Shown: in pieces, positions 53,991 through 62,205 of the stretch
Numbering within the stretch: position 1 is the stretch's first letter
Layout: each line of letters opens with the position of its first letter
Program-made: the position numbers and the translations under genes
The notes under the pieces: model-generated
The model's database searches: none
What the model saw: the letters and a program-made list of their open reading frames with translations, nothing else
Told to the model about the DNA's origin: nothing
NCBI GenBank assembly: GCA_013286495.1
Contig: JABDFQ010000007.1
Span: forward strand, 17,569-81,568
Origin: Gammaproteobacteria bacterium
GTDB taxonomy: Bacteria > Pseudomonadota > Gammaproteobacteria > DSM-16500
Reading direction: 5' to 3'
DNA length: 64,000 bases

Positions 53991-55910
53991 TTAGCCTACA
54001 AATTTTCTGATTAGATCAGCATTTTTCTCGACTAGCACATAAGAAGCGTGATGTGTCAAATGAGCGAAATCCCACGTGACGATTTCATCGCGCTTTGTTC
54101 CAACTCTGACGAGACATTTTGTCTCTGAGCAAAATGTTTTGACGGGAGATAAATAAGCGACACCCCATGTTTTTGCCAATTCTGCGAGATGTTTATCCAG
54201 AGTAAATGTTTCCGGGCTTGGTGCAAGCATCTCAGGAATTTTGTATGGATAAAGATTATAGGCTTTCATTAATTTTGCCGGTAAACCCTCAATTCCCCAT
54301 CTTGGCAATGGACCAAGTATGATCGTTTTATTACGATAATCTTTTAATTCATGATCAAATAGAAATTGCATTTGTTGTAAATGCTCATCCAGTAAATAAA
54401 AACCACCGATAATAATCACATCAGGATGGATTTTATTTATATCATTGAATGCAGCGGTAATACCTTTCTTGCAAAAATTAGTAGCAAATTTTCTTGCGGG
54501 TAAACATCCATCCACCACTCTTTGCACGATATTATTTTTGCCGAAATGTTTTACTAATCCCGGAATGAGTGAAGCAGCATTGGAATCACCAATCACCATG
54601 ATACGTTTTGTGGGATTGAGTGCTTCCCTGGATTGACACAATTGGAAAGGATGACCGGGTGTGATATTTCTTTCGCTTAACCAGCAACCTGGATGAGTGG
54701 AAAATTCATTGTAGTAAGGTTTTTTTTCATCCCAGTAATTCATTTCCACAATTTTACTGAATCTAGCAAAACGAAATTCAGCACCATTGGTTTGATAAAA
54801 ATAAACTTCTGTCATTAACAGACAGAGAAACACAGAAGTTAATATTGGAAAAAACTTTCGTGCGGGGGAAATACTTGTTTTACGCGCTGGTTTGCCAATC
54901 AGATAATAAGTGGCAATTGCCAATGCGAAAGTCAGGATAATCCAGATAATCTTTTCATATTCAGCAGAATCTGGCTGATGGATTTTCGAAAATGCAAATA
55001 TCGGGAAATGCCAAAGATATAATTCATAAGATATCAAACCCACGCACACGAATAGCCTGCTGGCTAATATGGAGGAAACCCAGCCTTTTTGCTTGCCAAA
55101 CCAGATGAGTAACATCGTGCCGATAACAGGCAGTAATGTGATAAAAGATGGATGTCGTGTTTTGGCAGTGAAATAAATAATGGAACCTATCACCAATATC
55201 AGACCAATTGCAGGCATGATTGCATGTAATAATTTTGATTGTGTCTTGAAGCCATTCATTTCAAGATTTGCCAATAATGCACCAGCCAGCAATTCCCAAC
55301 CTCTCATGGGTAAAAGATAAAAAGCAGCGCTTGCATATTTGCGGCAATATATTTGTGCTGCAAGCAGTGAAAGCAGAAATAAGGCGGTGATGGAATGTGT
55401 GGCGTATTTTCTGCCGTATTTCCATAGCAATATGAGAATTGCTGGAAATAAAAAATAAAATTGTTCTTCGATGGAAAGTGACCAGGTATGCAGAAATGGT
55501 TTGAGTGCGCTTGGTTCTGCCCAATAACTATCTTCGCGCCAGAACCAGATATTCGAATCAAAAAAAAGTGAAGAGAGCACAGAAGCAGAATATTCTTTCA
55601 TGCTTTTTGGCATCATGAAAACATAAGCTAGTGGGATCGAAGCTAGCATCACGGTAAATAATGGTGGCAAGATGCGTCGCGCACGTCTTTCATAAAATTT
55701 CAAATAACTGAATGTGCCTGACTTTATTTCATTCAATATGATGCTGGTGATCAGATAACCGGAAATGACAAAAAATATATCGACGCCGATATAGCCACCT
55801 TTCAGAAAATATTTGCCATGCAGCATAAATTTTGCATGATATAAAATGACTGCCATGACAGCGATCGCGCGCAGGCCATCAATTTCCGGGCGATATTTGA
55901 TTGAAAGCAT
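53991..55910 (-). CDS. OafA-type acyltransferase with SGNH domain
   Basis: 639 aa. N-terminal acyltransferase-3 domain with about ten membrane helices, beginning YRPEIDGLRAIAVMAVILYH (His active site), GYIGVDIFFVISGYLITS and WSLSIEEQFYFLFP. From about residue 420 a periplasmic SGNH hydrolase-like domain with GDSNAASL (Ser) and WDFAHLTHHAS (Asp/His). Such fusions O-acetylate LPS or other surface glycans. Convergent with the monooxygenase gene. Confidence 0.93.
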   Translation of the reverse strand: MLSIKYRPEIDGLRAIAVMAVILYHAKFMLHGKYFLKGGYIGVDIFFVISGYLITSIILNEIKSGTFSYLKFYERRARRILPPLFTVMLASIPLAYVFMMPKSMKEYSASVLSSLFFDSNIWFWREDSYWAEPSALKPFLHTWSLSIEEQFYFLFPAILILLWKYGRKYATHSITALFLLSLLAAQIYCRKYASAAFYLLPMRGWELLAGALLANLEMNGFKTQSKLLHAIMPAIGLILVIGSIIYFTAKTRHPSFITLLPVIGTMLLIWFGKQKGWVSSILASRLFVCVGLISYELYLWHFPIFAFSKIHQPDSAEYEKIIWIILTFALAIATYYLIGKPARKTSISPARKFFPILTSVFLCLLMTEVYFYQTNGAEFRFARFSKIVEMNYWDEKKPYYNEFSTHPGCWLSERNITPGHPFQLCQSREALNPTKRIMVIGDSNAASLIPGLVKHFGKNNIVQRVVDGCLPARKFATNFCKKGITAAFNDINKIHPDVIIIGGFYLLDEHLQQMQFLFDHELKDYRNKTIILGPLPRWGIEGLPAKLMKAYNLYPYKIPEMLAPSPETFTLDKHLAELAKTWGVAYLSPVKTFCSETKCLVRVGTKRDEIVTWDFAHLTHHASYVLVEKNADLIRKFVG

Positions 55911-56017
55911 GTGTTAGTCCATTGCACTTAAAAAATCTGCGTGTATGATGCGTGAACATGTAGCTGTTGACAATATTTTTTATGAACGATTTTATATAAA
56001 TCAGACAGGAAATTTTT

Positions 56018-56521
56018 ATGAATTTATTCGTGATTTATGTCGGTGGCAAGACAGAAACGTCATTAATTGAAGTACATGACATTCATTTTGCCTTGGGTGA
56101 TAAAATTGAAGACACATATGACCAAATCAGAAATCAGTGGTGGGGAACGCCAAAAAGCCTGCATCTGGATGCGTGGGGAATACTGAAAAGCGTCGATCAA
56201 TATAATTTGATATTAAAATCTGAGCCTTATTCGGGTGATGACAAATTATATTTCATTAACCTCGGTGGTTATGATTTTTCTGAATTTACTGAATTGCACA
56301 AGAATATGTTTGTTATTGCAGCAAATGAAAGTGAAGCGAAAATAAAAGCCAAGACAACGATTGCTGATTGGCGTGTGCCGCATAAGGATAATTTGTATGA
56401 TGTTGATGCGTGTGTGAATGTGCATGAGTTGTTAAAACACAAAGGATTGCATATTCATCTTGAGCATACCATGCAACCTGCCCAGTTTGAGTTTGTTTGC
56501 AAATATGTGCCGATAGGGTGA
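56018..56521 (+). CDS. DUF1543 protein
   Basis: 167 aa. Matches the DUF1543 pattern: MNLFVIYVGGKTETSLIEVH, DIHFALGDKIEDTYDQIRNQ, WGTPKSLHLDAW and YFINLGGYD. Predicted cytoplasmic, possibly two tandem beta-rich halves; biochemical role unknown in the family. Confidence 0.85.
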   Translation: MNLFVIYVGGKTETSLIEVHDIHFALGDKIEDTYDQIRNQWWGTPKSLHLDAWGILKSVDQYNLILKSEPYSGDDKLYFINLGGYDFSEFTELHKNMFVIAANESEAKIKAKTTIADWRVPHKDNLYDVDACVNVHELLKHKGLHIHLEHTMQPAQFEFVCKYVPIG

Positions 56522-56528
56522 GATTTGA

Positions 56529-57080
56529 CTAGTAATGAATGATATCGTGTATAACTGCGATTTTATTAGTACGATTCCTGTATCCATGTTCCTGATTGGC
56601 ATTAAATCGTAAACCATCTCCTTTGTTTAATGACTGCCATTTTCCATTGGCTAGCACTTCCATTTTTCCTTCCGCCACGATCACATGTTCAATGACGCCA
56701 TTCTGATGTGGTGGTGATAAGTGTTCGCATAGAGGTAGTAATTCGATAATAAAAATTTCAGAGTTCAGTTGTGCATCAAATGGAAATAATGTTTTGACAC
56801 GAATTTTTTCATCAGCTGGATGCAGTTGTCTGGTTTTGCCACCGTGTTTCATCTGATGTGATGAGATATCAATATTTTCGATGAAGGAAGAAAATGACGT
56901 ATCGAAACCACTCGCAATTTTCCATAGCGTGGCAATCGTGGGGCTGGATTCTTCACGCTCGATTTGCCCCAGCATGGCTTTGCTGACACCAGTTTTTTCT
57001 GCAGCCATATCCAGGCTCCAGCCTTTTTCGCGACGTAATTGCTTTAGAGTGAGCGAGATACGTTTGTTTAGCTGTTTCAT
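56529..57080 (-). CDS. XRE-cupin transcriptional regulator
   Basis: 183 aa from ATG 57080 (cagga upstream). Helix-turn-helix at about 8-62 (KGWSLDMAAEKTGVSKAMLG, then QIEREESSPTIATLWKIA) and a C-terminal cupin (HQNGVIEHVIVAEGKMEVL, GDGLRFNANQEHGYRN) that would bind a small ligand. Divergent from an SDR gene with a large inverted repeat between them, which is its likely operator. A 45-codon extension upstream crosses promoter DNA and is rejected. Confidence 0.9.
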   Translation of the reverse strand: MKQLNKRISLTLKQLRREKGWSLDMAAEKTGVSKAMLGQIEREESSPTIATLWKIASGFDTSFSSFIENIDISSHQMKHGGKTRQLHPADEKIRVKTLFPFDAQLNSEIFIIELLPLCEHLSPPHQNGVIEHVIVAEGKMEVLANGKWQSLNKGDGLRFNANQEHGYRNRTNKIAVIHDIIHY

Positions 57081-57191
57081 CGATATTTCCTGATAATAGT
57101 ATTGTGCGTTATAGCATACAGAAGATTTTGAATGGATTATATTTCCTGGTTTAAAAAATACAACAGGTATAGATAAATTATCAATGTATAT

Positions 57192-57237
57192 GGCATCATA
57201 GTCGCCGATTATCATTATAAACGGCGACTATGATGCC
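57192..57237. promoter_or_regulatory. 16-bp inverted repeat, probable operator
   Basis: GGCATCATAGTCGCCG (57192-57207) and CGGCGACTATGATGCC (57222-57237), exact, 14 bp apart, 18 bp before the SDR ATG. It may be bound by the divergent XRE-cupin regulator or fold in the SDR leader RNA. Confidence 0.75.
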
Positions 57238-57254
57238 GAAATCGGAGAAAATCC

Positions 57255-57983
57255 ATGACTCAACAACAAAAAGTTATCTTCGTTACCGGTGGTTCGCGTG
57301 GTGTTGGCAAGGCTATCATTGATAAGTTTCACGATGCTGACTGGTTAACTGTAGCTTGTGCTACCAATGAAAATAATTTCAAAACTTCCAATGCAGATCT
57401 CAATCTGGTTTGTGATATTGCTGATAAAAATTGTGTGAAGGAAACAATTAAAAAAATTATCAGTAAGTTTGGTCGACTGGATGCAGTGGTAAATAATGCT
57501 GGTATTAGTGGCAGTATTTTATTTAATACAGAAGAGGAAGACGATCTCTGGCATCGTGTGATTGATGTTAACCTGCATGGAACTTATTACGTCAGCAAAT
57601 ATTCATTACCACATTTACCCAATGAAACCGGACGCATTGTTAATATTTCATCAGTATTAGGTTTGAAAGGTGTTGCAGATCAGGCAGCTTATTGTTCTGC
57701 AAAGCATGGTGTCATTGGATTGACAAAATCTCTCGCACTGCATCTTGCCAAGCGCCGCATTACTGTTAATGCGATTTGTCCAGGCTGGATTCGCACAGAC
57801 ATGATGCAAAATCGTATGCAGGAATTGCATGCCAGTGAAGCAGGGCTTTTATCCGCTATTCCGTTAACGCGAACTATTGAGCCGGAAGAAATTGCAGAGA
57901 TGACATGGCATCTTGTGGCATCACCTGCAACTGTTAATATGACCGGACAAACTATCACTATCGATGGTGGCTATCTGGCGTGA
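57255..57983 (+). CDS. FabG-like SDR oxidoreductase
   Basis: 242 aa. NAD(P) motif VTGGSRGVGKAI, NNAGISG, catalytic Ser in INISSVLGLKG, YCSAKHG (Tyr/Lys), and MTGQTITIDGGYLA at the end. Substrate unknown; the XRE-cupin pairing suggests control by a small molecule. Confidence 0.92.
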   Translation: MTQQQKVIFVTGGSRGVGKAIIDKFHDADWLTVACATNENNFKTSNADLNLVCDIADKNCVKETIKKIISKFGRLDAVVNNAGISGSILFNTEEEDDLWHRVIDVNLHGTYYVSKYSLPHLPNETGRIVNISSVLGLKGVADQAAYCSAKHGVIGLTKSLALHLAKRRITVNAICPGWIRTDMMQNRMQELHASEAGLLSAIPLTRTIEPEEIAEMTWHLVASPATVNMTGQTITIDGGYLA

Positions 57984-58907
57984 TTATAATTCATCATATT
58001 GATTGGGTGACGGCTGTGGTTTTTGATTTGTTATCACTTTTTTCGCATCAATTCTTTTTCTCAATTCAATGAGAAGATTAATATCCTGATTTGATAATGC
58101 GCGATATAACAGGGTAGTATTTTCTGTTCTGAAAGTTGGCCCATCGAACTCTGTCAAACTATCTCGACCTGTCTCCTGTAACGCAAATATAGTTGTGAAA
58201 ACATCTTCCTGATTTGTCCTATCACATTTATCCACGCATTCTAGTAAAGGCCTGATATGTAATGGTCTACCATCCTGAAACAATTTAAATTTTAAATATT
58301 TATTCGTAAATTTATTCATAATATTAGCCGGCGCAATTTTTTGATCTTTCCAGAAATCTGATTCATTCAATATCTCTTTTAGAAAATCAATGAATGCCAC
58401 CCATTTTTTATGCAATTCTTTTTTCTTTTCCTCGCGTATGATGGCTTCTTTGTCTTTCATGAGTTGTATATATACTTTAAATTCGGTGATGTAATCCATA
58501 CACTTGGGGATGATTTCGTTAAGCTCTTTATGAAAGAGATTAGAAGCAGTTTTATGCTTTTTTTTGCGTTCATAAGTTATTTCTGAAATATCACAATTGC
58601 CATTGTTCAAACGAATATTGCTCCAGCGTTCATAATTCATAAATTCAGCTGGATTAAGCGTATTGTATAAAAATGTGAGATGAGAGGCATGAGTTATTAT
58701 ATCACTTGAGGAAACTCTGCCTTTTTTTAAAATAATAAATTGCATATCATCATTAATGGCACGCATGGCATTGATAAGATTATTCAAGCTGAATAAAATT
58801 TTATTTTCGGAGTCTAACTTATGCAGACGAGCATTAAGAGCTATTATCTTGAGTTGCACATCATTGGCGAGTTCAGTTAGTTGATCAAAGACAGTTCTAT
58901 TTTCCAT
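57984..58907 (-). CDS. Unknown helical protein ending in DEL
   Basis: 307 aa, mostly helical, very rich in Lys/Glu/Asn; the first 60 residues look coiled-coil (IIALNARLHKLDSENKILF). No signal peptide or helix in the membrane. The C-terminus is PNQYDEL; the last three residues recall ER-retrieval KDEL tails but the fourth does not fit. Convergent with and abutting the SDR gene. Function unknown. Confidence 0.7.
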   Translation of the reverse strand: MENRTVFDQLTELANDVQLKIIALNARLHKLDSENKILFSLNNLINAMRAINDDMQFIILKKGRVSSSDIITHASHLTFLYNTLNPAEFMNYERWSNIRLNNGNCDISEITYERKKKHKTASNLFHKELNEIIPKCMDYITEFKVYIQLMKDKEAIIREEKKKELHKKWVAFIDFLKEILNESDFWKDQKIAPANIMNKFTNKYLKFKLFQDGRPLHIRPLLECVDKCDRTNQEDVFTTIFALQETGRDSLTEFDGPTFRTENTTLLYRALSNQDINLLIELRKRIDAKKVITNQKPQPSPNQYDEL

Positions 58908-59109
58908 TGTTAGCCTCGTTTGTGATTTTGTATGTTTGTAATTTGGCGCAATTATACAGGCTTGTATAATCTTTGCAATTATATGATTTAACTCAATGAT
59001 AATATGCTATAAAAAGGCTGAAAAATGCGTTTAATTCATCAGGTTCATTTTTTTAATCGGTTATAATTATATAACACACAGGGAATAACTCTTCAAAAAG
59101 GATTTATTT

Positions 59110-59751
59110 ATGCCTCTCTCATTATCACGATTGATGTTGATTTATGTGGCATTTTTTCTGTTAGTTATTTCTCCTGTAAATCTGTATGCAGATGACCTGA
59201 TTGAAGTTACTGCAAAAACACAAGTTCGTTGTGTTGAATATTTTAATCGTAATGGAAAATTATTTTGTTCCACGACTGCCATTGAAACCATGCCCGTTCC
59301 TGCTGATATCGTGAATAGCGAAAAACAAAATATTGTATTTGATCATCGTACGTGGAAAGTAGCATGGGGCAAGAAAAATGAGCATATTACGACGATAGAA
59401 TATATTCCTGTAGGTGATGATATTGATAACTGGAAAGAATTAATCACGACACAATATTTTCCCCAGCTACCAAAAAATATAACACCTGTGACACTGGCGA
59501 ATGCGATGGTGAGTGATCTTAAGGAAAAAGGTTATAAGCCAGTGATTACCTTTCACAAGAAAGATCCAGAGATTGTTATTTTCGAATTTCAGATTGGCGA
59601 TCCACCCAGTCAGGCACAGGATGAAATTCAAATGATCAGAAGAGGTAAGAATGGTTTGTATATTTTGCATTATGTGACGAGAAATTCTGATATGGGTAAG
59701 GAAGAGCGCACCAAATGGCTGCAAAACTTTTCACAAAGTACGATCAAATAA
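59110..59751 (+). CDS. Exported protein of unknown function
   Basis: 213 aa. Signal peptide (LMLIYVAFFLLVISPVNLYA). Mature part is beta-rich with two cysteines (VRCVEYF, FCSTTAIE) that could form a disulfide and a motif VFDHRTWKVAWGK. No family recognised. aaaagg lies before the ATG. Followed 16 bp later by a small lipoprotein and then an HdeD-like gene; they may form a unit. Confidence 0.7.
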   Translation: MPLSLSRLMLIYVAFFLLVISPVNLYADDLIEVTAKTQVRCVEYFNRNGKLFCSTTAIETMPVPADIVNSEKQNIVFDHRTWKVAWGKKNEHITTIEYIPVGDDIDNWKELITTQYFPQLPKNITPVTLANAMVSDLKEKGYKPVITFHKKDPEIVIFEFQIGDPPSQAQDEIQMIRRGKNGLYILHYVTRNSDMGKEERTKWLQNFSQSTIK

Positions 59752-59767
59752 CCACAGGAGCATTGTT

Positions 59768-59947
59768 ATGAAAAGCACATTACTCGGCATGATCTTCATT
59801 AGTATGCTTGCATTGACAAGTTGCACTACAGATCAAAATCCACCGGAATTAGCTGGTCATCATCGTTATGCTGGTGCATTGCCATCACCTGCCAATTTCC
59901 AGAAGAATAGCGCGATTAATGCTTCAACCATGATTCCACAACGATAA
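59768..59947 (+). CDS. Small lipoprotein
   Basis: 59 aa, missed by length-limited ORF searches. Signal peptide with lipobox LTSC (Cys19) after MKSTLLGMIFISMLALTSC, then a short Pro/Asn/Ala-rich tail ending MIPQR. aggag 8 nt upstream. Lipid-anchored entericidin-like size; role unknown. Confidence 0.7.
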   Translation: MKSTLLGMIFISMLALTSCTTDQNPPELAGHHRYAGALPSPANFQKNSAINASTMIPQR

Positions 59948-59991
59948 GTTCTTCAGTATACTGATGGCTTCATTTAAAAAAGGATTTTTAT

Positions 59992-60555
59992 ATGGCTACT
60001 TATGCTTTCATGGATCAATATCGCGCTACGATTGCCAAACACTGGATATTATTTTTTTTATTGGGTGTATTGCTACTCGCCATTGGAGTAGTGGCAGTCA
60101 GCGCAGTCACACTTACCACTTTGCTTTCTGTGATCTTCCTCGGCGGCTTATTGTTAGCAGGTGGCGTCGTCATGGTAGTCGATGCTTTCTTTTTTTGGTG
60201 GGGAAGGTGGAGTGGTTTTTTTCTCGCAATATTATCTGGATTGATTTACATCATTCTTGGCAGCATGCTGATTAACAATCCGCTGATTGCATCTGAAACC
60301 ATTACCTTGTTGCTTGGCGTATTTTATCTGGTCGCTGGATTATGCCGAATCGCTTACATTTCCTTTACCCGTATTCCAAATTGGGGCTGGGGTTTATTAA
60401 GCGGTGTGTTGTCGTTGATATTAGGCATGTTGATTTTATCCAATTGGCCGCAATCAGGATTGTTTATTATTGGCTTGTTTGTCGGAATTGATCTGTTCTT
60501 TGTAGGCATTGCCTATATCATGACATCGCTCGCTGCACGTTCCCTCATCAGATAA
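59992..60555 (+). CDS. HdeD-family membrane protein
   Basis: 187 aa, six membrane helices in three pairs, the DUF308/HdeD layout (HWILFFLLGVLLLAIGVVAV, GLIYIILGSMLINNP, SGVLSLILGMLILSNWP). In E. coli HdeD supports acid resistance at high cell density; here the family is supported, the function inferred. Confidence 0.9.
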   Translation: MATYAFMDQYRATIAKHWILFFLLGVLLLAIGVVAVSAVTLTTLLSVIFLGGLLLAGGVVMVVDAFFFWWGRWSGFFLAILSGLIYIILGSMLINNPLIASETITLLLGVFYLVAGLCRIAYISFTRIPNWGWGLLSGVLSLILGMLILSNWPQSGLFIIGLFVGIDLFFVGIAYIMTSLAARSLIR

Positions 60556-60565
60556 TCTCCCTAAA

Positions 60566-60601
60566 ATCATCCTTGTGCTATTGCAATAGTACAAGGATGA
60601 T
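60566..60601. terminator. Hairpin after HdeD-like gene
   Basis: ATCATCCTTGT (60566-60576) pairs with ACAAGGATGAT, and CTATT/AATAG extends the stem with one wobble; 2-nt loop. Only a weak T run follows, so terminator strength is uncertain. Confidence 0.65.
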
Positions 60602-60646
60602 AGTTTAATTAAACTTCTTTTTTAACAAACAAATTCTGGATGTACA

Positions 60647-62071
60647 ATGATATCTGATCAGAATGATTTGGATGCTGATTCAAAAATAGATACGATACTG
60701 TTATCGCTGATACATGAAAAATTCGATTTAATTTATAATGCATTCATGTCAAAGAATAAATCACTGCTAAATGATATCAAAAATACCGCGTATTATTTTT
60801 CTGATTCATCCATTTTTAATAATCCATTCAGTATAAAAATAGGTTTGCATACACCATTATCAAAGATTGTTTGCGAACGTAATGATGATAGGGCGATGTA
60901 TGCCTTATATGCTGGGGCTCCTTATTGGGAGGCTAAATTTGGCTGTTTTTTTAGTAAAAAACATCAAGCATTAAAAAGTATGCTGAAAGAAAACTATCAA
61001 TGGGATTATCGTGAAACAAACATGATTTATTTCTATCATGCGTGGTTGCGTGCTGTTAATTATGAAAATGCAATAAATCTTGTTAATAAATGGTGTAAAT
61101 TTACGCCTGAAGAAATGTGCAAATATATCATCAGACGCAATATGTCAATTTTATCTGGCGCATTGATGGGATTGGCAGCAAAAGGTGTGAGTGAGAAGAA
61201 GCTAATTGAGTTGGTGGAAAAATTTGAATATCACAAACATTTTAATTCTGAAATTGTGACAGCAGGTTATATTTACGGCAAGAAAAGTTCCTTGCCACTT
61301 GCAACCGGCAATACAGAATATTCCTGTTATGCTTATGCGTTTACAGGCAAGCTTAGCAAAATGCTGAAATGCTTTGATCAATTGGATAATGAGAAAAAAA
61401 ATAAAGCTGCCATTTTGATAAGGGAAGCGTTCAAGCATGCGGGTTATCTCAGCCACCCCGAAGTTGTGGATTATATTTTCTCTGTCATGCAGAAAAACGT
61501 CAGGGCTTGTCAGCCACTGTATCGTTATTTTCATCAGCATCAGATTTATGTATTACGATTTGAAAATATGATTGGTCACGATCAGTTACGCCAACTGTAT
61601 TATAGGGTGAATTCTTATTATTCAGTGGTTTTGCAAGGTATACAGTTGGTAAGAAATAATCAGTTACGTATGGATATATTTTTCACGCTGTTGTCAGATG
61701 TGCTAGGTGTTACATTTGGCAATGCAGAAGTTATCTTTAAAACCATGCGATTCAAATTTATTCATCAATCACTTGTGTCAGATATACAAACGTATCTTGA
61801 TAAAATCAAAGTCTGTTCCAGACAAATGAGTCGTTTTATTCCGGCATCACTCAAGGAGTCACCTCTACATTCTGATAGAGCTACTGCTTTGCTGAAGGTT
61901 GTTAATCGTACTAATTCGTTCACGCAAATAAAAAAACTTGTAGGTAATGAATTTCTCTTTTTTTCTGGCAATACAATAACAATCAATGGCAAAAAAGAAA
62001 AACAGTCATACGCCCACAATCAGGGTGATGATTATACGGATGCAATTGCAAAACATCATCGTCGCATGTAA
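60647..62071 (+). CDS. Unknown protein, possible effector
   Basis: 474 aa, hydrophilic, mostly alpha-helical, no signal peptide or known domain. A few stretches recall divergent helical repeats (ILSGALMGLAAKGVSEKKLI, then AGYLSHPEVVDYIFSVM), perhaps HEAT/ankyrin-like. Basic C-terminus (HHRRM). Position among host-adapted unknowns suggests, but does not show, an effector. Confidence 0.7.
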   Translation: MISDQNDLDADSKIDTILLSLIHEKFDLIYNAFMSKNKSLLNDIKNTAYYFSDSSIFNNPFSIKIGLHTPLSKIVCERNDDRAMYALYAGAPYWEAKFGCFFSKKHQALKSMLKENYQWDYRETNMIYFYHAWLRAVNYENAINLVNKWCKFTPEEMCKYIIRRNMSILSGALMGLAAKGVSEKKLIELVEKFEYHKHFNSEIVTAGYIYGKKSSLPLATGNTEYSCYAYAFTGKLSKMLKCFDQLDNEKKNKAAILIREAFKHAGYLSHPEVVDYIFSVMQKNVRACQPLYRYFHQHQIYVLRFENMIGHDQLRQLYYRVNSYYSVVLQGIQLVRNNQLRMDIFFTLLSDVLGVTFGNAEVIFKTMRFKFIHQSLVSDIQTYLDKIKVCSRQMSRFIPASLKESPLHSDRATALLKVVNRTNSFTQIKKLVGNEFLFFSGNTITINGKKEKQSYAHNQGDDYTDAIAKHHRRM

Positions 62072-62205
62072 TGGACAAGTATAAAAAATATTTCGAAAAT
62101 GTAATGAATGTGTTAATATTTCGGGATTATTTTTGATGCTAGATATTGACTATTAAACACTAAGTTATTTTAAATTAACTATAAAATACAAACGAGGAAT
62201 GCAAG

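Noticed and set aside
57984..58907. KDEL-like ER-retrieval tail
   Set aside because: The C-terminus is YDEL, not K/H/R-DEL, and the protein has no signal to enter the secretory pathway.
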